A DNA stretch of 21,113 nt from an uncultured Lachnospiraceae bacterium (GCA_910585895.1 CAJUHY010000047.1:1-21113); one strand, 5' to 3'; counted from the first letter of the stretch, positions 1 to 8,275 are shown. Notes: generated by a model not told the origin, from the sequence alone. Numbers and translations are program-made.

Positions 1-1255
1 ATCTATTTCACACAGGAGCATCATGTTTGGCGCCATATCCGAAGGGTTGACTGTAGTCAGCAATTTCTTACAGGGGGCTGACTGTCTGTCCACCATATCC
101 TGCTTCCAGAAAATGGGGATTAACATTGAAAACTACGGCAGCGCTGTCCACATCCACGGGAATGGGCTGCACGGTCTGTCCGCCCCCACAACTGTACTTG
201 ATGTAGGCAACAGCGGAACTACCACACGGCTGATTTCCGGCATTCTCGCCGGACAGTCTTTCGAGTCTGTTCTGGACGGCGACGATTCCATACGCAAACG
301 TCCCATGAAACGGATTTTTACCCCTCTCACACAGATGGGGGCACAATTTGAGAGCTGGAACCCCGCATCTTTTCCGCATTCTATGCAAAAGACAGACTTG
401 AGCTGCGCGCCTTTCTCGGTACGCGGCGGGCATCTTCACGGCATCTGCTACCAGTCTCCGGTAGCTTCCGCTCAGGTAAAATCGGCTGTCCTGCTCGCCG
501 GTCTCTACGCTGAAGGAGTAACCAGCGTGACCGAGCCGGTACTGTCCCGAAACCATACGGAACTCATGCTGTCCGGTTTTGGCGCAGCCGTGCACACAGA
601 GGGCACAACTGCCTCCATAGAGCCGGAACCCAAACTGCAAGGACAGAATATTCATGTGCCCGGAGACATTTCCTCAGCTGCCTATTTTATTGCCTTAGGA
701 CTGCTCACACCACACTCGGAAATACTGATTAAAAATGTCGGCATCAACCCCACCCGCAGCGGCATCCTCAAAGCTGCCCAGGCTATGGGCGGCAATCTTT
801 CCTTACTGAATGAGCGCACGGTCTCCGGAGAACCGGTCGCCGATATTTTGGTCACAAGCAGTTCATTGCACGGCACTATGATTGACGGTGAGATAATTCC
901 CACACTGATTGACGAAATACCCATCTTAGCCGTGATGGCTGCTTTTGCAGAGGGCTCCACCGTTATCCGTGACGCACAGGAACTGAAAATAAAAGAATCT
1001 GACCGGATAGCCGCCATCACAGAGAATTTGAATGCCATGGGTGCTCTTGTTACGCCGGCAGATGACGGCATGTCCATAGAAGGCGGGCGTCCTTTGCACG
1101 GCGCACAGATTAAGACCCAAAAGGATCACCGCATTGCCATGGCATTTACAGTTGCCGGACTGAACGCCTCGGGAGAAACTCTCCTGGACGATGAAGACTG
1201 CGTAGCCATTTCCTATCCAACTTTTTACGAGGACATCTCAGCGCTTGCAGATTAA
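1..1255 (+). CDS. aroA: 3-phosphoshikimate 1-carboxyvinyltransferase (EPSP synthase), 5' end cut by window edge
   Basis: EPSP synthase transfers enolpyruvate from PEP to shikimate 3-phosphate in the cytoplasm, the penultimate step to chorismate. The reading frame is already open at base 2 and reads SISHRSIMFG, the conserved N-terminal substrate-binding segment (K-S-x-S-H-R). The ATG at 23 is therefore internal and the true start lies left of the window, probably only a few dozen codons away. Other family signatures in order: LDVGNSGTTTRL, the S-A-Q-V-K-S-A block, GDISSAAYF, LIDEIPILAVMAAFAEG, ELKIKESDRI and KDHRIAMAF. The two-fold inside-out alpha/beta architecture is complete to the C-terminus. 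The gene ends at TAA and runs convergent with the chemoreceptor gene. The family is certain; nothing can be said about its promoter or upstream partners. Confidence 0.96.
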   Translation, partial: SISHRSIMFGAISEGLTVVSNFLQGADCLSTISCFQKMGINIENYGSAVHIHGNGLHGLSAPTTVLDVGNSGTTTRLISGILAGQSFESVLDGDDSIRKRPMKRIFTPLTQMGAQFESWNPASFPHSMQKTDLSCAPFSVRGGHLHGICYQSPVASAQVKSAVLLAGLYAEGVTSVTEPVLSRNHTELMLSGFGAAVHTEGTTASIEPEPKLQGQNIHVPGDISSAAYFIALGLLTPHSEILIKNVGINPTRSGILKAAQAMGGNLSLLNERTVSGEPVADILVTSSSLHGTMIDGEIIPTLIDEIPILAVMAAFAEGSTVIRDAQELKIKESDRIAAITENLNAMGALVTPADDGMSIEGGRPLHGAQIKTQKDHRIAMAFTVAGLNASGETLLDDEDCVAISYPTFYEDISALAD

Positions 1256-1297
1256 TTGTATGAAAACGCTGATTAAAGCGCTGTTTCCCCAGACAGA

Positions 1298-1385
1298 AAA
1301 AGCCGCTGCAAAAAGGCTGCCATATCATTTGTGATTATAAAAACAAGTCACAGAATAAATGGTTTGCCATCTTGCAGCAGCTTTT
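1298..1385. terminator. Long imperfect hairpin between convergent genes, probable bidirectional terminator
   Basis: Arms AAAAGCCGCTGCAA (1298-1311) and TTGCAGCAGCTTTT (1372-1385) pair with one mismatch. Inside them a second, imperfect pairing joins the GGCTGCCAT...TGTGA segment to TCACAG...TTTGCC. The element fills the gap between the stops of aroA (+) and the chemoreceptor (-). Short A and T runs lie on the outer edges, so either strand could end here. The 88-nt size is large for a simple intrinsic terminator. Confidence 0.55.
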
Positions 1386-1398
1386 ATAAACTTAAAAT

Positions 1399-3432
1399 TT
1401 AAATAGTAAATCCACTCACACTCTTTTCGATATCACTCGATACGTCCATCAGCTGGTCAGACACTTCCGAGATATCTTTTACCATCTCCTTCACCAATTC
1501 GGTTGATGCCAGCGTCTGCTCAGTACCGGCAGCATTCCCCTCCGCAATGTCAGAGAGATTGCGCACTGCCTCTATAACCGTAAGCCGTTCTTCATCGACT
1601 TTTTTGACGGTATCGTAAATTGCCATCACCGCCTGTTTGATAACTTCAATGTCCTGATAGATTGCTGAGAATTGCTGCTCTGTATAAGAGAGCTGTCTGC
1701 TCTGTTCAAGTATGACGTCCTTCGTCTCATGCATGAACGTCACGGTCTTACCAGACTCGCGCATCAGGTTATTGACAATGTCATCAATATATTTGGTGGA
1801 CTCATTCGACTGTTCGGATAGTTTCTGAATCTGGTCAGCCACCACGGCAAACCCACGCCCCTGCTCTCCGGCACGTGCCGCTTCAATGGAGGCATTCAAA
1901 GACAGTAAATTGGTTTCCTCCGCAATGGAGGTTATCAGCCCGGCTGCATCCTTAATTTTGACTACCGATTCATTGGTAGACAAAATCTGGGCGCTGATTT
2001 CATCCATCGCCTGCTCCGTATTGCTGTTCACCTCAGACAAGGCGCGAATGGTATTGCGCATCGCTTCACTGGTCTCTCTGATATTGTCCGCATATTGGCT
2101 CAACGCCTCCGTCTCCGTCATGGTCCTTTCAATATTTTCGCCAATATGTAAAATGCTCTCTGCCGTCTGCTGGGTATCTGCTGCCTGCTGGGTAGCGCTT
2201 CCGGCGATATCGTTCATTGCCCTTTCCACATCATCTACAGAATTATTGGTCGTGGATACTCCGGTGCGAAGAGTTCCTGAAGTATCTAAAAGCTTTCCAT
2301 TTTTCTCCTTAATCAGCTTAACTGCCTCACTGACCGTATCGGCCAGGTTGTGCGTGGCATTGGCAATCGTGCCCACTTCATCCCGGCGCGAAGTATATTG
2401 GTCCAGCTTCTGCTTAAGCGTCAAATCCAGACTCCCAATCTCATAGATAATCTGGGATACCTTATTGATATCTTTGGCAATCAGCCTGCCTGCAAACCAG
2501 ACACCCACTGAAATCAGTACAAGAATTACTGCGCACATCACAAGCAGCATCGTTGACATCTGCGTAACAGGGGCAAAGGCCACACCTTTCTCCGTCAACA
2601 TCACAAGCACCCAGTCCCGCTGCGGCATATAATGGTAAACTGCCAGCTTATCCCGGCCATTCTCCTTATAGGCGTAGAAATCATTGCCGGACTGCCCATC
2701 TTTCGCCCTCTCTATCATCTGCAATACATATTCCTCTTCAATTGCAGCTCCAATCTGCTCCTCCTGCGGACTGAAAATATAGGTGCTCATTGTTGCATCC
2801 AAAAGCATGTAATCCTTATCTTTGCTTCCGTCCTCCTGCAGCTGGTCCAGCGTACTCTTCAGTTCGTCTGCATAAATTGCGCCCCCGACGTATCCCAACG
2901 GCTTATCCCCATCAAAGATAGGATAATACATGGAAACAACCTGTTTTCCTGTGGAAGGGGAGGCCATGACACCGGTATTCCAGATACTGGTACTGCCAAA
3001 TACCTGGTCCTGCAGCTGTTTTAACGCATCCCCTTCGCGCAAAGTCTTGCCGATGGGACCTTCCACAAAGGAAACTAATACGGTGGAATTATAATCCGCA
3101 AGATATACATTCTCCAGGTTTCCATTCACCTCTCCGTAACTCTTTGTATAATTCTGCGCCCGCGCAACAATCTCAGCATCTTCTGGATGAAGCAATGCTT
3201 CCCTTAGTTCCAGTGACTGCCCATAACCCAGCAGGTAAGATTCTGCCGCCCGAACATATTCCTCCGCAATCTCACTGCGCGTCTCCGCCGCCTCATTCAT
3301 GTTCTCCAAAATCTGCCGTTCCATCAGAGAAGATACATTTCCATTCATGCTTGTCCATAAGATTGCCAGACCAGCCGTTAAAATACAGATAACAATAACA
3401 CTTATTTTTGTTGCCAGTTTCATATTCTTCAT
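1399..3432 (-). CDS. Methyl-accepting chemotaxis protein with dCache sensor domain
   Basis: A 677-residue membrane chemoreceptor that should relay a ligand signal to CheA/CheW. Order: TM1 about residues 8-28; extracytoplasmic double-Cache-like domain about 35-285 (a VYLADYN strand and the YYPIFDGDKPLGYVGGAIY motif); TM2 about 292-316; HAMP about 317-370; long methyl-accepting coiled coil 400-677. The hairpin tip is clear at 505-531 (EETNLLSLNASIEAARAGEQGRGFAVV). There is no C-terminal CheR-binding pentapeptide; the protein ends SVSGFTI. The start is supported by GGAGGA (3441-3446), 8 nt before ATG. The gene lies 34 nt downstream of the secreted hydrolase on the same strand, so they are probably co-transcribed. 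No cheA, cheW or flagellar gene is present here. The ligand is unknown: the classic amino-acid-binding dCache motif was not evident. Confidence 0.95.
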   Translation of the reverse strand: MKNMKLATKISVIVICILTAGLAILWTSMNGNVSSLMERQILENMNEAAETRSEIAEEYVRAAESYLLGYGQSLELREALLHPEDAEIVARAQNYTKSYGEVNGNLENVYLADYNSTVLVSFVEGPIGKTLREGDALKQLQDQVFGSTSIWNTGVMASPSTGKQVVSMYYPIFDGDKPLGYVGGAIYADELKSTLDQLQEDGSKDKDYMLLDATMSTYIFSPQEEQIGAAIEEEYVLQMIERAKDGQSGNDFYAYKENGRDKLAVYHYMPQRDWVLVMLTEKGVAFAPVTQMSTMLLVMCAVILVLISVGVWFAGRLIAKDINKVSQIIYEIGSLDLTLKQKLDQYTSRRDEVGTIANATHNLADTVSEAVKLIKEKNGKLLDTSGTLRTGVSTTNNSVDDVERAMNDIAGSATQQAADTQQTAESILHIGENIERTMTETEALSQYADNIRETSEAMRNTIRALSEVNSNTEQAMDEISAQILSTNESVVKIKDAAGLITSIAEETNLLSLNASIEAARAGEQGRGFAVVADQIQKLSEQSNESTKYIDDIVNNLMRESGKTVTFMHETKDVILEQSRQLSYTEQQFSAIYQDIEVIKQAVMAIYDTVKKVDEERLTVIEAVRNLSDIAEGNAAGTEQTLASTELVKEMVKDISEVSDQLMDVSSDIEKSVSGFTI

Positions 3433-3466
3433 GTATCATGTCCTCCTTCGCATTGTTAATTGTCTC

Positions 3467-5146
3467 TTAATCCAGCTGCTCCTTCATAAACGAAAGCGCG
3501 CTTTCACGGAATATGGAACCAGACGAATCATGCCCCATACCCGGAACAACAATCAGCTTGGCCTTCTGATATTGCTGCTGGGCGCGTTCCACATAGCTAC
3601 GCGGTACAATCTCATCCTTATCTCCCCAGATAATCAGTATCTCATTGGAATAATCCCCAATCACTTCATATGGGTCAAACTCATGGATAGAGGTAAAGAA
3701 CTCTCTCCCCAGTGTCAATCCCCAGAACTCGTGGGTCTCAGGTATCTTATCGACCGTTGGGAATGTTTTCCTCCAATCATCCGCAACGTTTAATGCCGGG
3801 AAATACAGAACCATCGCCTTAACCTGCCCTTGCAGTTCCTCCGCAGCCAGCGTTGTCACAAGACCTCCCATGCTTCCGCCAAGCAAGAAGATTTGTTCGG
3901 AATCAACATTATCCAGCTCTTTTATATATTTAAATACCGACAGGAGATTCTTTTTCTCCGTAAATATGGTCATATCCGTAGATTTGCCGCTGCTCTTTGA
4001 AACAGTGGAACCTCCGCAGAAATCATAGGCATATGCCATAATACCCTTTTCTGCAAAAAGCCTGCATTCTGTCTGAAACTGGGTGTTATTCCCATTATAT
4101 CCATGGCTGAGAATCACGACCGGCCATGTGCCCTCCACATCTGGAAGGTACAACTGCCCATAAATGCTGTCATCTCCGTCCTCAACCGTACGCTCCATTA
4201 CCTGCACTCCATATTTCTCAAGCACGGTGACGGTCATCTGCGCTGACTTGCCATTGGAAGCCGTCGCCTTGACGGTCGCTTCCCCCACTGCTTTGGCAGT
4301 GACTTTCCCCTTCTCATCAACTGTTGCTACCTCCCTGTCAGAGGAAGTATACACAATGCTTTGGTCTGTGGCATCCGCCGGTAAGACGTTGACAGACAGC
4401 TGCGCCGAACTGCCCACCACAACCTTCGATGCTGGCAAAATGCTCATTGTCACGCTTTCCACGTCAACCGCCTTGTCTTTCACATCAAGCGCAAGCTGGG
4501 CATACTTTCCATTAGTCGATTTGACTGTTATCGTGGCTTTCCCTGCCGCCTTTGCCGTCACCCTGCCCGACTGGTCTGCCGCCGCTACATTCGTATCGGA
4601 CGACTCATAAACCAGTTTCCGGTCCGTGGCATTCTTGGGCAGGGTTTCCGCCGTAATCTGCGCCGTATCGCCTACCGTAAGCTGTGAATTTGAAATCTGT
4701 GCGCTTACGGACTCCACTTCAACCGTTTCCGGTTTTACAATGGCAGGTTTTTTCGGTTTTACCTTAACTTTGACAAAGGTCGTTTTTTTCTTTCCGTTTT
4801 TCCCGCGCACGGTCACGGTAATCTTAGTTGTGCCGGCTCTTCTGGCAGTTACCGTCCCCTTGGAATTCACTTTTGCCACGGTCGGGCTGACTGACTTAAA
4901 AGCAACGCTTTTCTTTGCCTTTGCAGGCTTAACTGTCACCTTCAGGGTCGTTCTCTTTCCCACTGTAAGCGAAATTATCTTCTTTGTCACCGTCTTCCTG
5001 CCATTTTTGACAATAACAGATTTGATTGCCGGAGCTTTCTTTGCCGCCTGCGCTTCTGCCGATGGCAATAAGCCGACTAACATGGCAAATACCATTACGC
5101 CCACCAACGCCCTCTTTACCTTTACCGTTCCTCTTTTTGTTTGCAT
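3467..5146 (-). CDS. Secreted protein with three Ig-like (BIG2-type) domains and an alpha/beta hydrolase domain
   Basis: A 559-residue exported enzyme of unknown substrate. The start at 5146 (MQTKRG) is chosen over an in-frame ATG 63 nt upstream because AGGAGGA (5156-5162) sits just before it and a signal peptide follows (basic 5-12, hydrophobic 13-28, cleavage near AEAQAA). Ig-like modules lie at about 42-130 (very lysine-rich), 145-222 and 228-309; each of the latter two has the S-S-D...G-x-V-T-A-K-A-x-G-x-A-T pattern of bacterial Ig group 2 domains. The C-terminal half (about 315-559) is a dienelactone-hydrolase/S33-like fold: oxyanion region ILSHGYNG, nucleophile elbow GGSMGG (S425), probable acid D511 in GDKDEIVP, base H539 in VPGMGHD. 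An esterase, acyl-hydrolase or peptidase acting at the surface fits. The Ig repeats may bind wall or glycan. The chemoreceptor gene follows 34 nt later. Confidence 0.9.
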   Translation of the reverse strand: MQTKRGTVKVKRALVGVMVFAMLVGLLPSAEAQAAKKAPAIKSVIVKNGRKTVTKKIISLTVGKRTTLKVTVKPAKAKKSVAFKSVSPTVAKVNSKGTVTARRAGTTKITVTVRGKNGKKKTTFVKVKVKPKKPAIVKPETVEVESVSAQISNSQLTVGDTAQITAETLPKNATDRKLVYESSDTNVAAADQSGRVTAKAAGKATITVKSTNGKYAQLALDVKDKAVDVESVTMSILPASKVVVGSSAQLSVNVLPADATDQSIVYTSSDREVATVDEKGKVTAKAVGEATVKATASNGKSAQMTVTVLEKYGVQVMERTVEDGDDSIYGQLYLPDVEGTWPVVILSHGYNGNNTQFQTECRLFAEKGIMAYAYDFCGGSTVSKSSGKSTDMTIFTEKKNLLSVFKYIKELDNVDSEQIFLLGGSMGGLVTTLAAEELQGQVKAMVLYFPALNVADDWRKTFPTVDKIPETHEFWGLTLGREFFTSIHEFDPYEVIGDYSNEILIIWGDKDEIVPRSYVERAQQQYQKAKLIVVPGMGHDSSGSIFRESALSFMKEQLD

Positions 5147-5176
5147 ACGTCCGTTTCCTCCTGTAATTGAAGTACC

Positions 5177-5217
5177 GCAAATAATTGTTGCCCTAATCCA
5201 TCTGTACAATTATTTGC
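5177..5217 (-). promoter_or_regulatory. Perfect 12-bp inverted repeat in the leader of the Ig/hydrolase gene
   Basis: GCAAATAATTGT (5177-5188) and ACAATTATTTGC (5206-5217) are exact reverse complements separated by 17 nt. The element lies between the likely promoter and the ribosome site at 5156-5162. It could be an mRNA stem-loop or a two-fold operator. It lacks the GC-rich stem and T run of a terminator. Confidence 0.6.
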
Positions 5218-5238
5218 AAATCCTGCCTATATAAATTT

Positions 5239-5268
5239 ATACTATCATAGTTGCCGCTATTTCCACAA
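5239..5268 (-). promoter_or_regulatory. Candidate promoter for the hydrolase-chemoreceptor operon
   Basis: On the minus strand, TTGTGG (5268-5263) and TAGTAT (5244-5239) are 18 nt apart, a weak sigma-A-like match. The region is rich in symmetry: TATAAATTTATA (5230-5241) is a perfect 12-bp palindrome and ACTATCATAGT (5241-5251) an interrupted one. An alternative -10 is the overlapping TATAAA. Confidence 0.35.
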
Positions 5269-5285
5269 GAGAAAAGTATTGTTTT

Positions 5286-5819
5286 CTATTCCTGCTCTTC
5301 CACAGGCTTCCACGCCTGGCCAAACTTTACATCACGAAACAGTTCTGTCAGGCCGGTAATCTGCTTTAATCGCAGAATTTCATCACGGCTCATCCCCAAA
5401 TGTTTAGAAATCCAGGCATCGGAGCGCCCAACCTTATGGAGTTCTTTTACAATATTGCTCATCAAGTCTACATCATGGCTGCCGCGCGCACGGTTATGAC
5501 GGATGGTACTCGCCATACGGTTGGAAAATGGTTTGTCTATCACCGTCACTGGCAGCATACCATTTTCCCGCTTATAAATATCCTTATGGTCCATCATAAT
5601 CCGATACCGGTGGAAGCCGTCTACAATCACGTAGTTATCCTGCTCCTTGGAATAATAGCAGACAATCGGCATGGTGTAGCCATCCTCTTTAATGCTGTCG
5701 TACAACAGCCGCATTTCCGGTGGGGCAACGGCATTGGGGTTGTAAGTGTTCGGTATAATTTTTTCAACCGGCACCGCAATGACTTTATAAGCCGGGCTCT
5801 CGAAATTACTGTTACTCAT
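5286..5819 (-). CDS. ibrB: IbrB-like ParB/sulfiredoxin-fold protein with C-terminal helix-turn-helix
   Basis: A 177-residue protein. Residues 11-95 carry the ParB/Srx N-terminal fold: VPVEKIIPNTYNPNAVAPPEM, then DSIKEDGYTMPIV, then the nucleotide-binding motif VDGFHRYRI (66-74). A second conserved stretch is TIRHNRARGSH (105-115). Residues 134-157 (DAWISKHLGMSRDEILRLKQ) look like a helix-turn-helix. The NPN-x-x-APPEM and VDGFHR pattern matches the IbrB subfamily rather than chromosome-partitioning ParB, and no parA is nearby. The ATG overlaps the end of the upstream gene by 8 nt (ATGAGTAA), with GAGGGA about 8 nt before it, so the two are translationally coupled. IbrB was named in E. coli as a regulator of immunoglobulin-binding proteins. 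Its biochemical activity is, to my knowledge, unsettled; a role here is inference. Confidence 0.82.
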   Translation of the reverse strand: MSNSNFESPAYKVIAVPVEKIIPNTYNPNAVAPPEMRLLYDSIKEDGYTMPIVCYYSKEQDNYVIVDGFHRYRIMMDHKDIYKRENGMLPVTVIDKPFSNRMASTIRHNRARGSHDVDLMSNIVKELHKVGRSDAWISKHLGMSRDEILRLKQITGLTELFRDVKFGQAWKPVEEQE

Positions 5820-7128
5820 TTATGAATCCCTCATACTTTCTTCGTATAATGTCAATTTGTTCCTGCTCTTTTCTTGATATACCAAAGCCCATAAAGCGGC
5901 AGATATGGTCATTTTTGAGGATGCAAAAGCACATTCTCTTCCAACTTGGAATATCTTTGGATGACTTTATATCATCTGTGTGGTCTGGAATTTTGCCCAC
6001 AAATACCACTCTGGAATTTTTATTTACTGTGTAATTAGACACACCATTTCGGCGGATGTGGTATCCCCGGTCCAGCAATTCCTGAATCGTCTCCTCCGGC
6101 AGACCTCCTCCAGTCTCATGCCAGAATTTGATGGATGTCTGAAATTTCTTTACATAATTATTGCGAATTCTAACAGGAAGCGTATCCAAGAGAAATTTCG
6201 TATAAGATTCCCAGGTATGTCCCTCGGGAAGTGAGATATTCCGGTAGCCCATCGCTTTGGTGCGGGAATAGACGGAGCCGAAATTTGCTCCCTGCACCCT
6301 GCCCACCAGCTTGGTCCAGATTTGCGGGTCAATCACCCGGTAAAGGTTGAGACTGTCCTTTGCATAATCATTAAACGGAGAGGCAACCCGCATCTGGCTC
6401 GGTTTCAGCCCCGCCTTATAATATAAATCATAAAGTTCATTGTAATCATACCCAAACTTATAATTGGCTACCCACACATCACTGTTCGTCCAGTCATAGA
6501 GGGGGGATGCCGACCAGACGTCTTTAAACTGCTTTGTAATCCAGCACTGCCCCTCATAGCCATACTTTCTGTTTAAAAAACCACTGTAACGCTGCAGGGA
6601 TTCATCTGCCCGGATACCTAAAAGGCATACGGTCTTCTTTTTTCCGTGCTGCTCTTTATAATACCTGCCGAACTGTTTTGCCAAATCTTCCTGAGGCATC
6701 CGATAACGGTAATGATGGAATGGCTCCGACAACTTAATCACATACGGATGCTCCGGCATGGGACGCACCCAGATATCCCGCTTCATGTCATCCCAGGGAT
6801 ACCAGTACATCTGGTAATTGCTCACTGCTGTCCTTGTCGCCATAGGAAGGCATACCCAGTAGGGGTCCATCTCCTTTTCCAGACGTTTAAATGTCCTTTC
6901 CACATACTCTGTCGTCATAGAATACTGCGCCTCAAAATCCTGGTGGAATAAACCTATCAGCCGTTCCGGATAATACTCGCGCTTAAAATCCATCAGCAAA
7001 TTCAGCAGAAGGCCGCTGTCCTTGCCCCCACTGAAAGAAACATAAATGTTTTCAAATTCCTGAAACAGGTAATGAAAACGCTTTTGCAACGCCTCAAATA
7101 CATTCTCTTCCTGATATTGCCGAATCAT
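5812..7128 (-). CDS. ibrA: IbrA-like PP-loop / PAPS reductase family protein (DUF3440 type)
   Basis: A 438-residue cytoplasmic protein of the adenine-nucleotide alpha-hydrolase (PP-loop) superfamily. The PP-loop is SFSGGKDSG at 31-39. Further family blocks are LLGIRADESLQRYSG (169-183) and SASPLYDWTNSDVW (206-219), the latter the P-L-x-x-W-x-x-x-D-V-W signature of PAPS reductase relatives. The C-terminal part has three cysteines in C-x-C-x7-C (C400, C402, C410, in CFCILKNDHIC), possibly a metal or redox site. The length and C-terminal DUF3440-like part fit IbrA, not CysH, which is about 240 residues and ends in an ECGLH-type motif. The upstream ribosome site is weak (purine-rich AAGAAAGCGAGA), with only 74 nt to queA, so read-through from the pheST-queA operon is possible. 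The substrate is unknown; sulfur or nucleotide chemistry on a nucleic acid is inference. Confidence 0.85.
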   Translation of the reverse strand: MIRQYQEENVFEALQKRFHYLFQEFENIYVSFSGGKDSGLLLNLLMDFKREYYPERLIGLFHQDFEAQYSMTTEYVERTFKRLEKEMDPYWVCLPMATRTAVSNYQMYWYPWDDMKRDIWVRPMPEHPYVIKLSEPFHHYRYRMPQEDLAKQFGRYYKEQHGKKKTVCLLGIRADESLQRYSGFLNRKYGYEGQCWITKQFKDVWSASPLYDWTNSDVWVANYKFGYDYNELYDLYYKAGLKPSQMRVASPFNDYAKDSLNLYRVIDPQIWTKLVGRVQGANFGSVYSRTKAMGYRNISLPEGHTWESYTKFLLDTLPVRIRNNYVKKFQTSIKFWHETGGGLPEETIQELLDRGYHIRRNGVSNYTVNKNSRVVFVGKIPDHTDDIKSSKDIPSWKRMCFCILKNDHICRFMGFGISRKEQEQIDIIRRKYEGFINE

Positions 7129-7202
7129 ATTCTGTCTCGCTTTCTTAGTCTCTTTTGTGAGTTGCCAAGTTTATACCCCTATGCCGCAGATATTGCATTT
7201 TG

Positions 7203-8267
7203 TCATAAAATCAGCATCGCATCTCCAAAGCTGAAAAAGCGGTATCTCTCCCTGACTGCTTCCTCATAGGCAGCCAGGATGCGCTCTCTCCCCGCGAGCG
7301 CAGACACCAGCATCACCAACGTAGACTCCGGCAGATGGAAATTGGTGATAAGCGCATCCAGGACCTGGAACTGATATCCCGGATAAATGAATATATCGGT
7401 CCAGCCCTGACAGGATTTCACCCACACGCTTTGTGAACTTTGCTGTTCCTTTCCTGTCTCTGCCTGCAGCTTTGCAGCGGCAGACTCTACGGTGCGGCAG
7501 CTTGTAGTCCCCACACAGATTACCCTTTTGCCTCTGCGTTTCGTCTCATTGATAATCTTAGCTGCCTCCTCAGCCAGTTCATAATACTCGGAATGCATGT
7601 GATGTTCCTGCACATTTTCCACTTTGACCGGACGGAATGTTCCAAGCCCTACATGTAAGGTCACTTCTGCTATATTAACACCCTGGGCACGAATCTTATC
7701 TAAAAGTTCCGGCGTAAAATGGAGTCCTGCCGTAGGCGCCGCTGCAGAACCATCGTGTTTGGCATAGACAGTCTGGTAGCGGTTCTTGTCCTTTAGCTGA
7801 TGGGTAATATAGGGAGGCAGGGGCATCTGCCCCAGACGGTCGAGAATTTCTTCAAATATCCCCTCATAAGTAAATTGAATCAGACGGTTGCCGTCCTCCA
7901 CGATATCTACGACTTCGCCAGTCAAAAGTCCATCTCCGAATGAGATACGTGTGCCTATTTTCGCTTTCTTCCCTGGTTTCACCAGGGTCTCCCATATATC
8001 ATTTTCCCTGCGTTTCAGCAGAAGAATCTCAATCTTTGCCTGTGTCCCTTCCTTTTCTCCAAACAGCCGCGCAGGAATAACTTTCGTATTGTTAATGACC
8101 AGACAGTCTCCCGGGCTCAGGTATTCGAGGATTTCCGCAAAATGCCGATGCTCCAGTTCTCCGCTGCCTTGCTTTAATACCAGCAGCCGAGAACTGGATC
8201 GGTCCTCTAATGGGTCCTGGGCAATCAACTCCTGAGGGAGGTCATAATAAAAATCTTTTACATCCAT
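7203..8267 (-). CDS. queA: S-adenosylmethionine:tRNA ribosyltransferase-isomerase
   Basis: QueA transfers and isomerises the ribosyl moiety of SAM onto 7-aminomethyl-7-deazaguanine at tRNA position 34, making epoxyqueuosine. Hallmarks: MDVKDFYYDLPQELIAQDPLEDR at the N-terminus, LVINNTKVIPARLFGEK, PLPPYI, AAPTAGLHFT, VTLHVGLGTFRPV, VGTTSCRTVES, FIYPGY and LITNFHLPESTLVMLVSALAG. At 354 residues it is full length. I prefer the ATG at 8267 over the ATG at 8273: it leaves AAGG 6 nt upstream, whereas the earlier ATG abuts the pheT stop with the ribosome site touching it, and family members begin M-x-V-x-D-F. Only 8 nt separate it from pheT, so it is the third gene of the pheST operon. Other queuosine genes (tgt, yajC) are not in this window. 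Confidence 0.96.
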   Translation of the reverse strand: MDVKDFYYDLPQELIAQDPLEDRSSSRLLVLKQGSGELEHRHFAEILEYLSPGDCLVINNTKVIPARLFGEKEGTQAKIEILLLKRRENDIWETLVKPGKKAKIGTRISFGDGLLTGEVVDIVEDGNRLIQFTYEGIFEEILDRLGQMPLPPYITHQLKDKNRYQTVYAKHDGSAAAPTAGLHFTPELLDKIRAQGVNIAEVTLHVGLGTFRPVKVENVQEHHMHSEYYELAEEAAKIINETKRRGKRVICVGTTSCRTVESAAAKLQAETGKEQQSSQSVWVKSCQGWTDIFIYPGYQFQVLDALITNFHLPESTLVMLVSALAGRERILAAYEEAVRERYRFFSFGDAMLIL

Positions 8268-8275
8268 TGTCATCC

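Noticed and set aside
68..655. Long minus-strand open frame opposite aroA
   Set aside because: It is antisense to a clearly conserved EPSP synthase, has no ribosome site and a low-complexity product with no family motifs.
4626..5234. Plus-strand frame of about 200 codons rich in T, V and F
   Set aside because: It mirrors the repetitive lysine/threonine/valine codons of the secreted Ig-like protein on the other strand; no start signal supports it.
5286..7128. The PP-loop/ParB pair as a Dnd phosphorothioation locus or a ParABS system
   Set aside because: No dndB, dndD, dndE or cysteine desulfurase gene is present and there is no parA or parS. The motifs match IbrA/IbrB better.
5812..7128. CysH-type PAPS or APS reductase for sulfate assimilation
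   Set aside because: The protein is too long, lacks the ECGLH-type C-terminal motif, and has no sulfate-assimilation neighbours.
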